Notes under the pieces: generated by a model
The model's database searches: none
What the model saw: the letters and a program-made list of their open reading frames with translations, nothing else
What the model was told of the DNA's origin: nothing
Made by a program: the position numbers and the translations under genes
Part shown: positions 46,123-58,000 of the stretch, one piece after another
Numbering within the stretch: the first letter of the stretch is position 1
Layout of the letters: each line of letters starts with the position of its first letter
DNA from: Helopsaltes ochotensis
Lineage: Eukaryota > Chordata > Aves > Passeriformes > Locustellidae
Reading direction: 5' to 3'
Assembly (NCBI GenBank): GCA_013400155.1
Contig: VXBM01000761.1
Coordinates: 244,067 to 308,066, forward strand
DNA length: 64,000 bases

Positions 46123-46882
46123 AAAAGGTTTCAGCCTGAGAGCATCTGCATTAAAAACCGCACGGTAGGGGAGATGTCGATGGCACCGGCGGCACTCGGG
46201 CACCGCCCTGGTGCGGGATGCAGCTGCTGGAGTCAGCCTTGGCTCCAGCCTGGGCGATCAGGTTGCTGCAGCGCTGGGTGTGCCAGGCGTGCCAGGCGTG
46301 CCAGCTCCCGGCCCAGCCCTGCAGCCAGCACCGTGGCCTTGAAAACTTGGTCCCTACAAATTCTGCAAAAAGGGCATTTCCAGCATTTAGAGATCACACC
46401 GGAGCGCACACACACACACAGAGTCACTCTCAAACGCACACTCGCAATCCCAAGGCCACGCAGTGTCTCCCAGATGTGCTTCCCCCACATCCCGCTGACC
46501 CCGGTCCCTCTCCTCCCCAGGGCTGAGGAGGGTCCTGCCAGCACAGGGACGAGCAGCAGCACCAGGGGCAGCACGGGTGGCCACTCCCGCTCCTTGCTGA
46601 GGGATCCAGGGGCATCAAAGGGGTGTGTGGGTGCATTAGAGGTGACATTGTCCACTCCCAGGTGCTGGAACATCTGCCACCTTCCTGCTGCCCCTTCGGG
46701 GCTCCTGGGGGAACAGTCAGGGCTCCTCTCTAGAAACGGGGTCTTGCTCAGAAAAGTAGATTCATTTCCAAAGTTAAAAAAAAAAAGAGTTTTAGAAGAG
46801 GGAACGATGGAGGTGGAGGCTGGAATGCGGCCGGCAGTGGGGCTGTACATGAGATGGTGAGGGTGGGGCTGAGCCATCCTGC

Positions 46883-49800
46883 TCAGTAGCTCTCCTCCTC
46901 CTCACGGTAGTAGTGGTACCCGGGGGAGTCCCCGCTCTGCTCCCCGGCGGCGTTGGCCACCTCGCCCTGGCTGCCCTGCGGGCAGTACTTGGGGTCGTAG
47001 ATCTGGCGGCCGAGGCCAAAGACCTGCCCGCTCTGGTTGGCGCCCTGGTTGGAGCCCATCTGCAGCGACATGGAGGAGTTGTCACACTTCTCCGTCCCCA
47101 TCTTGGCATCATAGATGTGCCTCCTGGTGCCGGGAGCCGTCATGCCCACCTGGAAGGAAGGGCAGGATGGAGCAGGGCTCAGCCGTGGTCCCCCCCATCC
47201 CTCCCCAGCCCGGCGGGGGGGCTCACCTGACTGGCACACTTGTTGGTGCCCATCTGGAGGCTGATGGTGGAGTGGTCCATGGGTGGCAGGATCTGATTTT
47301 TGGGGTCATAGAGGTGCCTCCGGGTGCCATAGGCCGTCATGCCGGACTGGCTGGCGCACTTGTTTGTGCCCATCTGACAAAGGGGTCTGGTGAGGAGTGT
47401 GCGCTGCCCCTGACGTGCCCCTTCTCCCCCTGTCCCCCCCCAGCCTGGGGGGCACAGCCAGTGCTCCCTAACCCATCTCAGGCTCCCAGCTTGAGATCCC
47501 AGGGATCCCAGCCCATCGAGTGCTGGACACAGAGCCAAGATGGTCCCAGGACATTTGAGGCACCTCATGGCTCAGGTCCCTCCAGGAGTGCTTGGAGCGG
47601 TGACAGTGCTGAGAATTTGACAGAACTGGGCACCCTTTGCCCAGGCCCCCACCCATGGGACCCCGTGGGGCAGCCCACCTGCAGCCCGATCACACACTGC
47701 CCCGCCTTCATCTTGGCCTCGTCGAAATTCCTCTGCTGCTTCTCCGAGTACTTCACGCCGATGTCCACCCCGCTCTGCAGCCCCTTCGTCTTGGCCTGCC
47801 AGGAGTGGCTGTGAGGAAGGACAGGGGTCCCAAAGCCCCCACCCACTCCCTGTGCAGGGGGAGCTGTGGGGTCCCACAGGCACCACCCCAAACCGGGGGT
47901 CCCCATGGGGCTGCAGCCCCTCCCAAGCTGCTCTTCCCCCCCCGTGCTCACCATTCCTGCCAGTGCCAGCAGCGACACCTGCACCTGCGTCAGGTTCCCG
48001 CTCTCAAAAAGGTCATTGGCTTCAAAGAGGTCCACGGGGTTCATGCCATAGCTGGCCATGGCCTTGATGAAGTTGGAGAGGTTCTCAAGCTGTGGAGAGG
48101 TAGAGGGGTGAGAGCCCTGGCGGGTGACAGCGGAGGAACAGCAGGAGGGTGGCAGCAGAGCTGCACCTACCTGGTGCCAGTTCTGAGCCGAGCGGTTGAT
48201 CTTCCTCACCGAGTTGGGCTGCAACTTGTTCATGAGCCTGGAGGGAGGCAGGGGGACATGGGGCTGAGGCAGGAATAAACCTCAGGGGGCTGCAGGGCAC
48301 AGGCTCCTTTCAGGAAGGTCCAGCCCAGGCCTCCCCCACATGAGGCAAATTTCCCCCCCAGGTCCCTGTCTGCCCTCAGGGCTCTCCCCAGACACCTTGG
48401 GGGTGCCAATGGCACAGATCCAGCACACCCTTCCCACCACAAGGGCTGGTGAGGGGCCCCTGCAGGTTTGGTGTCCCCCATCTCCACCCAGCTGGAGCAG
48501 GGGTCGGGCGCCATGCTCAGGATCACCCCAGGACTCACTCGCAGAGGATCACCCCGTCCTTCAGCCCCTTCTGGAAGTCGGGTCCGATCTGTTTTCCTGT
48601 GACGCTCTCGATCCACGTCCGCAGCTCAGCCTCCTTCTGTGGGTCATACTTCTGGGCAAGCTGGGGGGACAGTGGAGGGACAGCTCAGGCAGGGCCCCAG
48701 CATGCACCCCAAACCCCTCACGGGGACAGTTCCCCCCTCCCTGGGATGGGAACGGGGACAGGAGCACGAGGATGATGCCACCAGCAGACGCAGCAGCTTC
48801 TGAACCATTCCAAAGTATGAGAGGGAACTGCCCATGGGGTTAGGGGGATGTGCCCCCCCGGATCTGTCCCTCTCTGTCCCCTGGAGGCCGTGGGAGCTCA
48901 GCTCTGAGCCCCGGGGGTCCTGGCCACGAGATGCTCTCCCTTTCCCTTCCATGCTCTCCCTTTCCCTTCCGGCGAGGCCCAACCTCCGCCACAGATTCCT
49001 CGGTCACCGCGGCTATGCCAGGAATGTGGACGCCTCCTCCCAAATGGAGACCAGCTGCCAGGGCCGGCAGCATCTCCAGCAGCATCGTCTCAGCCCCAGG
49101 CCGCAAGGGAAGGGAAAGTTCTCCTGGCCTGGGCAGAGAAGGGCCTGGAAAGCCCCAGTGCTGTCCTGCCCCAGCCCAGCACCTCTGATATTCAGCTGGC
49201 ACCCGGGGGTGGCCCCAGGGCAGCCACCAACCTCTCACACATCCTGTCCCTTCCTGATCCCGTTATGTGCTGAGGCCATGAGTCCCTAGACATCCTGGAC
49301 ACAGGGAGACACTGGGATGGGCACAGTCCAGCCCTGCTTTGTGGCAGGGAGATGCTCCAGTCCCAAATGGAAGCTCGACCGATGCAGGACACGGATCACC
49401 CTCACAACACCACGTGGGATTCTACACTCCCACCAGCTGATTTTCTGGAGCGTGAGCTGCTGAAGCCAGTTCCTCTTCCCTCCCCATGGCCAGCTTGAGG
49501 ATTTCCCAGGGCATGGGGACAGCACAGCAGACCAGCCCCGGAGATCCCACCACAGCCCAGTCTGCGAGGCCTTGCACAGACTGGGAGCGTGTCACTGGTT
49601 TAACTGGTTCCCAGTCGGTGATGTCACCTCCATCAGACACACCGGGGTAGTCGGACTGGCTCACGTCTTGCTGAATCAACACGAAGCACCGAGAGCACGC
49701 GGCGGCAAGGCCCCGGCGCGTGTCACCCGCGGAGCTGGGGCAGCCCAGCCCTGGGCAGGCCGGGGCCCGTCCGCTCCCCGTTACGAAATGCAAATCCCCG

Positions 49801-50893
49801 GCGAGGCCAGGTAAGGAGAGCCCGGCCACGGCCACCATCGCATCGTGCCACCATGGTCACCACATCGTGCCACCACATCGTGCCACCACGGCCATGGCAG
49901 CCACACGCCTGTCACCACTTGTCCCTTCTCCTGCCTGCCCTGGCCCCGTCCTGGTGTTCTGTCCCCAGGCAGAACACACTCAAACCACCTGCCCCGGGGT
50001 GAGCACGGCTCAATCTCTGCTCGCCTGAGGCCGGGCACAGTCACCGACCACCCGGAGCTGCTGTGTCCCCTGCGCCCCCTCCCCGGCCCGGCAGGAGGGT
50101 GCCGGCAGCTGCCTGCACCCCGCGGCACCCGGATCCCTCCGAGGGGTGCGAACAGCTCAGCAGGAGGCTCCTATCCCTCCTTCCCCTTCCGGCCCCGCGG
50201 CACTTCGGCGGGGGAGAGTCACCGGGGCCGAAAACCACATCCCCAGAGACGGCCGCGGGGACGGTGCCAGGTCGGAGCATCCCGCAGAGCGATGTGCAGC
50301 TGCGGGGGAAGCAGAAAGTGGAGAAGCTTCGTGGAGCTGGTCCGGAGTCGCGGAGGACCGAGGCGATCGCCCCCAGCCCCGGGTGTGCCCCGAGGTTTGC
50401 CAGGGGCAGCCGGAGCCGCAGCGGCACGGGGGACACCCAGTCCCGGTCCCCCAAGAGACCCCCTGGGACCCTCCAGCAGGCTCCCAACACGGGGAGCCCA
50501 GCCTCGGTATCCGCAGCCCTCAGAGACCTCGGCACACTGGGTCCTTCAGTTCCGCATCCTCCCGGGAAGCCCCGGGTTTTCATCTCCACGTAATCCCCCA
50601 ACTTCTCCACTCTTGGCCGGTTCTGCATTCCTGGGTGCATACCGGAAAACTCCCCTCCTCTCCAGAACCCGGGATGTAACCGGGACGCCCCAGCAGCACC
50701 GGGATGCTCGGCTCTCCCGAGCCTCCAGGAGCACCGGCAGCCACAGCGCCCGGTGGCCCCGGTATCCCTCAGCCCCCTCTTCACTCCCGTCCGGTAGTCC
50801 CGGTACCGCCCGGCCCCCTCCGCGGCTCACCCGGTTCCTGACTTCGGCGGAGAGGCCGTAGGACGGGCCCTTGTTGAACTGGCAGCTGCTCAT
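46883..50893 (-). CDS. CNN2: CNN2, calponin-2
   Basis: Seven minus-strand exons give 306 residues, close to the mammalian 309: 50831-50893, 48539-48660, 48171-48237, 47952-48089, 47679-47795, 47227-47373, 46883-47149. The start MSSCQFNKGPSYGLSAEV is the calponin N-terminus. A calponin-homology domain spans about residues 25-130 (NKLQPNSVRKINRSAQNWHQ, NPVDLFEANDLFESGNLTQV). Three calponin-like repeats follow (VIGLQMGTNKCASQSGM, ISLQMGTNKCASQVGM, MSLQMGSNQGANQSGQ), then a Glu/Tyr-rich acidic tail ending REEEESY, typical of CNN2 and not of the basic CNN1 tail. Family knowledge: CNN2 binds and stabilises actin filaments in smooth muscle, fibroblasts and macrophages. The frame is intact. It shares a divergent intergenic region with ARHGAP45. 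Confidence 0.95.
48931..48970. repeat. 20-bp perfect tandem duplication in CNN2 intron 1
   Basis: ATGCTCTCCCTTTCCCTTCC occurs twice back to back. A second simple array around CACCACATCGTGC lies at about 49845-49895 in the same intron. The remainder of this 2.2-kb intron shows nothing recognisable. Confidence 0.75.
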
Positions 50894-50998
50894 GGCGGGG
50901 AACAGAGCCGGTACCGGAGCGGGGAGCGGGCAACGGGGCCGGTACCGGAGCGGGCTCGGGCGGGGCGGGGGCGGGCTGGGGCCCAGCCCCCGGCGTTG

Positions 50999-51027
50999 AT
51001 TGGACGGGGAGAAATGTCCAAATAAGG
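50999..51027 (-). promoter_or_regulatory. CNN2: CNN2 promoter: CCAAT box and perfect CArG box
   Basis: CCAAATAAGG at 51018-51027 fits CC(A/T)6GG exactly, the binding site of serum response factor, 125 bases upstream of the CNN2 start codon. An inverted CCAAT box (ATTGG on the plus strand, 50999-51003) lies between it and the gene. SRF control is well known for calponin and other actin-cytoskeleton genes, so the site is probably functional. No TATA box is seen. Confidence 0.7.
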
Positions 51028-52010
51028 GAAGAGCGGCCGGATCGAGGGGAGGGTCCCGAACCCCGACTTTGGGACCAGGGGAGCACCGGGAGGCACCGGG
51101 AGGCACCGGGAGTCGGGGGAGCCCGGAGCCGGGACTGGAGCGGTCCCGGGCACACGGGCACAGGCACACACAGACGTGCATCCCTGTACACGGGTGCGGG
51201 CATCCCGGCCCACGGGCACGCGTTGTGCACACCCACACAGCACAGACACCACACAGACACAATACACACACGCACCCCCCTCGGGGAGGTCCCGGGACGA
51301 AGCGGGGGGACACCGTCACCCCCCGACCGCCCGCGGGGCTGGCAGCCGCTCCGAGCAGCCCGTGGGCAGCGGCCGGGGGTCCCCACGGAGCACCCGGCCC
51401 GGCCCGACCCTCACCAGGGGTTTATCCCACCTCCCCTTTTGAGGTCGCGATGCCCCGTGGGTGGGAGAGTCACGGGTGGGACTATGGGGGAGGTGGGGGA
51501 CAGGGCTGTGACCCCAGAGCGCCGGCCCTCGCACTGCCCCGTGGAAGGGCAGAGGCGGGAGCATCCCACGAGTGGGAGCCCCGAGCCCCGCATCCCACTC
51601 ACCCCCACACCTGGGGCCTCCAGAGGGATGGAGCTCGTCCTCCCCGGGCGGATGGACACCCCCAAAGAGGGTGAACTCCCGAGACCAGGAGTCCCACAGA
51701 GCGGGGCTCAGCCCCCTCACCCCTCCGTAAGCCCCGGGCTGCACTCAGCACTAAAACCCTCCCAAAACATCCCCACAAAGTGCCGGGGTCCCGCTGCCCC
51801 CCGTGACCCCGCAGGGTGCCCCCGGCCCCGGCCTCGCTCCTGGGTGCGCGTTCGGCTTTTCCTGTTTCAGGTCGGGCTGCGAAAGCCGATGAGGAAACGA
51901 AGGCGGTGTCACAAGCGCCCTCCTGACACTGCGCCCCGCTAATGTGACCGCCGCCGGCAGCAGGCGGCCGAGCCGGGGGCTGAGGGCAGCACCTCGGCCC
52001 CACGGGAACG

Positions 52011-55000
52011 ATGTTCTCCCGGAAAAAGCGGGAGCTGATTAAAACCCCCTCCATCTCCAAGAAGAGCCGGGCGGGAAGCCCCGTCCCGCAGACCCTGTCG
52101 GTGAGTGTTCCCCCCCACCACCACCACCCCCGTACCCCTTGGCACGGTGGGGGTTTTGTAGGGGGCAACGGCACCCACGGAACTGCTGGGGAGAGGCGCA
52201 GGGTGGCAATGGGGCCTTGGGTACGTCCAGGAGCTCAGTGAAGAGGAGGGGAACGAGAAAGAACCGATCCACGGGGCTGGGGCGGTGGGGGAAGTTTTGT
52301 TCGGATGAGGGGGACGGAGCAGCCGCCGATTTTGGCAGGAGGGCAGGAAGGGACNNNNNNNNNNNNNNNNNNNNNNNNNNNNNNNNNNNNNNNNNNNNNN
52401 NNNNNNNNNNNNNNNNNNNNNNNNNNNNNNNNNNNNNNNNNNNNNNNNNNNNNNNNNNNNNNNNNNNNNNNNGGGAAGGGCAGAGAGACTCACAAACCTC
52501 CCTGGGGACCGGGATGAGAGCGGCACGACCGCAGGCTCGGCCAGCCCCGGTACCTCGGCTCTGCCAGATATTTATTTATTGACGTGTGGACCCCCCCCCT
52601 CCGGTGCCAGAAGGGCCAGGAGGAGACGCTACCGGCCGGGGCACCCCGGCGCACCCCGCACTGCCCGCCCCGCCCCTGCACCCCGCTCCCGGTGCCAGGA
52701 GGGCCAGACCGGGCTGGCACGATGCGGCCGACGGCCTCCCGGAGCCCAGCCGCGGCTCCTTAGCGGGGGACACCCGTCCCCATCCCCGTCCCGAGTCCCC
52801 GGGAGAGGGGCCTGTGGTTGGCGGCCGGCGGGATGCTTGGCCGGGCTGCGGGCAAGAAAAGCTACAGCCCCTCGGCGGCGGCGGGCAGAGCCCAGCCGTC
52901 CCAGCGCTCCCTGGACTCGCTGCCCCGCACGCCCGCCGTGAGGCTGACGGTACGGCCGGGGGCACCCCGGGGCGCCGGAGGGAGGGAACGGAGGGCGCCG
53001 GGGCCGCTGCAACCCGGGAGGAGCGAGACAGGGCCGGGGGTAAGAACAGGCATTTTGGGTTTGAGGTCTTTCTGCCTCCTTGCAGCCCCGTGGTGTGGTC
53101 GGCCCCCCACCCCGTGGGGATGGGCCCCCCCCGTTCGCCCTCGCCTGCGGAAGCCTCGTGCTCGGCGCGCCCGATGCTGGGACGCGCTGTCGTCATCGCG
53201 GCCAGGGACGCTCGGGCGCACCGAGTTGGTGTCGCAGCGGGTGCCGGGGGTCCCTGGTGGGAGCTGCTGGGGGGGCTGGAGGGCTGCAGGGTCCCCTCCC
53301 AAGCCCAAGGACTCTCGCTGGGATGTGTGGCTCTCAAGCCACGCACAGCTCTGAACAGTGCTGGTAACCAGCCCCTCCCTCAATGCAATTTTACCCCTAG
53401 GAATTTGGGGCTTTTATTCTGTAAATAAAATACTTGCAAGGCCCCCAGCTTTGCAGGTGTCCCAGCAGGGACACTGGGGGGTGTCCCTGTCTCTGCCTCC
53501 CCTCCCAGGATGGGAGCAGGTAAAAAGAGGAAGAGATATGTGTCCAAATCCTGCTGCCATCTTGCTGTGTTGGGGGCCCCAGATCAACCCAGTGGGTGCT
53601 GGGGTGGACGTTTAATGCCACCCACACTGTCACCGTGTGCCCCTCATGACAAACACAGATCCAGAGGAGCTGGCAGGGACCGGTGGAGGCAGCCAGACCC
53701 TGCCCATTCTCCCAAGACAAGCCCTTACCTGGGGAAAGTGAGGCACGACACAGCCCCAAGGCCACAGCTTGTTCCCTGGGATGGTGGCATGGGTGCTTCC
53801 CTCCCTCCCGTGCTGCCCGTGCCCTCACACACCCTCGCTCCCCAGGACCTCTCCCGCAAGGATTGCCTGGAGGCACCGGGCTCCGGCGCGGGGGAGCTGC
53901 CCCCGGGCAGCGCCAAGCTCAGCAGCAGCCCCAGCGCCGTGGGCACCCTGAAGCGCCCCACCGCCCTGAGCCGCCACGCCAGCGCCGTCGGCTTCTCCCT
54001 GCCCGCGGGCCCCCGCGCCGCGCCCAAGGGACACAAGACCCCTACGTCCTACAGCCCCCTCGAGGGCGGGGAGGGTCCCTTCATCGACCCCGAGGACATC
54101 TCGCAGCTGCTGGCGGACGTCGCCCGCTTCGCCGATGCCCTGGAGAAGCTGCGGGATGTGGTGCTGCGTGACGGTGAGTGCCCACCCCGTGCCAGACACC
54201 TGCATCACAGCGCCCTGGGACCCTGGGTGGGGGTCTCTGCCTGGGCCTGAGGACAGCAGGACCCCCAGGGGACCGTGCAGCCGCGGTCAGAGGTGCTGGG
54301 TGAGTGGTGGGTGAGCGGAGCTGGGAGCCAGGATAGCGCGGCTTCCTGCCACGAGCTATTTTCATCCGCCCGTTTTCCTGTTTACAGCGCGGCGGTGCCA
54401 GCCGCCTGCCAGGGCCCCCCGACCCACACGGGGTGCTGGGCACGGCCCCCCAGCCTGCCAGGAGGGGCTGGGTGGTCTGCAGGCTCACTGAGCAGCTCTT
54501 CTTGCCTGAGGGGACACAGGGAATGCGTCGATCCCGTGGTCTGGGGGCATATGACATCACGTTGTGTTGTGTCAGTCGTGGTTTTGCAGAAACCCCTTCC
54601 CAACCTGAGCTGGGGGCTGGGATGGGAAGGGACCTTTGCTTGGCCAGGAAGTGGGTGCTGATCCCCCATCTCAATGTTTCTCTTACCACTTCCTGGCTTC
54701 ACTTCTCCCTTGCTGACCGCACTGTCAGTCCCCAGCCCTAGCCCTGCACTGTGGGGTCCTGGCCAGACCCCTGGGCTGGCAACTGGAGCCCAGAGAAGGG
54801 AGGGTCCTGGGGGGAGCCTGTGGGATGCAGCAAGCCTAGCTGGACAAGGCCCATCCCTCCCAGCTGGGAGCGTCCATCCGGCAGGAGGGAGGGAAGGAAA
54901 CGGAGGAAATTCCCAAACTGCTTTCAAGGGAAAAAGTTACTACGGAGGAAAACATGCCTCAAAGATCAGACAGCCCCTGGCCAACAGCAGGCTGGGCAGA

Positions 55001-58000
55001 AGAGTCCAACACCATGGCTGCGGGGAGGTGTTTGACAAGCAGGATGTGGTTATGCCAGTCCTGGGAAGCCCTGAGGCCGGGGGGGGTTTGCTGCATGGGC
55101 TGGGAGATGGCAGGTCCCTGCCTGGGATGTGTTTGGCAGGAGGTGGCTGGGAAGTAAAGAGTGGAGGGACACAGGACAGGGACACAGGGACGTGGAACAA
55201 GGATGCATCATCTCAGCCCCCTTCTCTTACAGACCCCACGGAGCCCCAGCGGCCGCTGGCCCACGAGTGCCTGGGTGAGGCCCTGCGCATCCTGCGCCAG
55301 GTCATCACCAAGTACCCACTGCTCAACACCGTGGAGACCCTAACAGCTGCTGGGACCCTCATCTCCAAAGTCAAGGGTGAGACAGTGGGGCTGGGAGCTC
55401 TGTCCTGCTCCCCTCCTGCCCCACGGTGGGATGGGGGGGATTAGGGAGCCCGTGGAGGGGCTGCCGGGGGTGGAGCTGCCCCGTGGACTGGTGGAAAGGG
55501 CAGAAGCATCGTCTGCCTCTTGGTGTGGTTCAGCTTTAAGGATGATGTAGTGTTCAGAAATGACAGATCCTGCCTGGGGGTTTCCAGGCACAGCCGCAGG
55601 AAAAACACTGAAATAATCAGATCCTGCTCCTGGCAGCCTCTCGTGTTTATGGAGTGGGGTCTGGGAGGTCAGATCCCAGCTGGGCACCCACGGGGAGGGG
55701 GTGGCTGCACCTACCACAGGCACAGCACCTCATGAGTCACCCACGGCTTCCTGGACACCCAACAGCAACCGCAGGGGACAGGATGGGCAGGAGGGCTGCC
55801 GTGAGGCTGGTCCCACGCAGGGATGGGAGGAAGTGGGCTTGGAGCGGACCCCACCCCAAAGAGCTGACCCAGGGTCTGCCCAGGAGCCCTGGCTGCTGGT
55901 GTGCCACGGTGTGGGAACCTGCCAAACACTGTCAGCCCCAGTTCCTGCTGGTGGTGGTGGTGGTTTCTTGTTTGACTGTGGGTAAGAGCCCTCTGGGAGG
56001 AGTTCATCCTGCTTGGAGAGGGGTCTGGAGGAGCCATGAGGCAGGGCAGGCAGTGGAACAGGTCCAGCAGCACTTTTCCAGCAGCCCTGAGTAACGGGAA
56101 TAAACAGAAACACGAGCCAAGGGATGCTGTCAGGAACGTCAGTCCTGGGAAGAAGGAGGGGGAAACTACTGTGCTGGAAAAATCCATCATCCATAGGGAT
56201 GATCCTTCCCACTGCTCCCTTGATTCACCCCAGCCCCAAAGCCCCACCTGATACCAGCATGAACTGGCACGTCTTCCTGCTGGGACAGGGACAGCTGCTC
56301 GTGGCAACAGGGCTCCCACATTTCCTCATCTCCAGGTTTCCACTACGAATCCAACAATGAGGGGGACAAGCGGGAGTTCGAGAAGGCCGTGGAGACCATC
56401 GCCGTGTCCTTCAGCAGCACGTAAGGGGCTTTGGGCAGCCACCCCCCGGTGACAGCCCGTGTCACTGTCCCTGTGCTGAACCCAGCCGTGCTCCTCTCCC
56501 CACAGAGTGTCCGAGTTCCTCATGGGGGAGGTGGACAGCAGCACCATCCTCTCCATCCTACCCAGCGACCAGAACCAGGTGAGCGATGCCTGGATGCTCC
56601 CACCGCATGGGGCTCAGGATCACACAGAGGCTGCTCCCCTCAGCTCTGGTGTGAGCCCAGAGCAGGGTGTTGCTCCAGGGACAGTTCCATTAGCTCCTGG
56701 GCACAGTCTGGGCACAGTCTGGGCACAGCTGACTTCCAGCAGCGGCCAAAAGACTCCAGCAGCTCCGGCTTCCATCCATCTGCCAGCCCCTCGAGCTGCT
56801 CCCCATCCTCTTGGCTGACCAGTCCCTCTTCTTTCCCATTTCCCAAAGACTATGGAGAGCCTCTGTGGGGGGATTCCTGGGCCTGGAGGAGATGGAGTGC
56901 CCTCGGGCACGGACAGCTGTGACACAGGTAGGCAGGATGAGTCTGGGTGCAGGGTCTGGGGTCTGTGCAGGAACCGGCACCTTTCCCGTCATTGCTGCCG
57001 TCCTGAGCCACACCTGAGACTCCTCAGCTGGGGAAAGGCAGCAGAGCTGGTGCCACTGGGGCTGCCACAGAGCTTGGGGGAGGTTTCAGTGGAAGCTCAC
57101 GGGGTGTCCATCCCTCCACAGCCCGTCCTCCAGCCGAGGAAGTGGACGTGATGCTGCAGCGCTGTGAGGGCGGCGTGGACGCTGCCCTCCAGTACGCCAA
57201 AACCATCTCCAAGTACATGAAGGACCTGATAGGATACATGGAGAAAAAGATCACGCTGGGTGAGTGAGGGGACAGCAGGTGGGTCCCTTCTGGGGCAGGG
57301 CTGAGCCATGGGACAGGTTGAGGTCCCTGCTGGAGGAGGCTGATGCTGCCAGGGCAGTGGGAACCTCACTCCTCAAGTTCCTGATTAATTTTTCAAAAGG
57401 AGATTGGGTTCCACCAGGGAAATCCCGGTGTCTCGTGTGTCTTTTCACTTTCAACCTTTTCCTTCCAGAGACGGATTTTGCCAAAGGGCTCCAGAAGATG
57501 GCAAGCAACTACAAGCAAAACATCAGTCAGGAGGTAAGTCCTCAAGTCCCTGAAGCCCCCAGTGCCAGGCTGGATTGTGAGCCACGAGCCCTGGAGAGCC
57601 CATTCCATGTGCCCCAGCTTGGAAGGACATGGGAACAGCTCTCCAGAGCTCTGCCTGGAGAAATTCAGGATGGGGCTTTTACCAGCAGTCACCAGCCTTA
57701 CCTTGCCTCTGGCTCTTCCTCCCATCTCCTTGGGCTCATGCTGGCTGCTGAGGCTCAGGGGAATGTGTTTTCCCTCTCCCCAGACCAACATGCCTTTCCG
57801 GTCCATCTATCTGCTGGCCCTGGAACAGGATGTGGAGCATGGGGCCTCAATTCAGCAGGCAGCCCACACCTTGCAGCAACAAACCTTCCTCCAGGTGAGG
57901 GGACAAAAGGTCCTTCCTGGGGCTGGAGGTAACAGAGGTAGCTCTTCCTTAGCTCGGTCCAGAGGGAAACTGCATCCAGCGCAATCCAGGCTGTGGATTT

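Noticed and set aside
46883..47149. Calling this gene CNN1 or CNN3
   Set aside because: The tail after the third repeat and the neighbouring genes match CNN2; CNN1 lies elsewhere and has a short basic tail.
53410..53440. AATAAA in ARHGAP45 intron 1 as a terminator
   Set aside because: It is a single hexamer in an intron with no supporting downstream element seen. The downstream exons are clearly part of the same gene.
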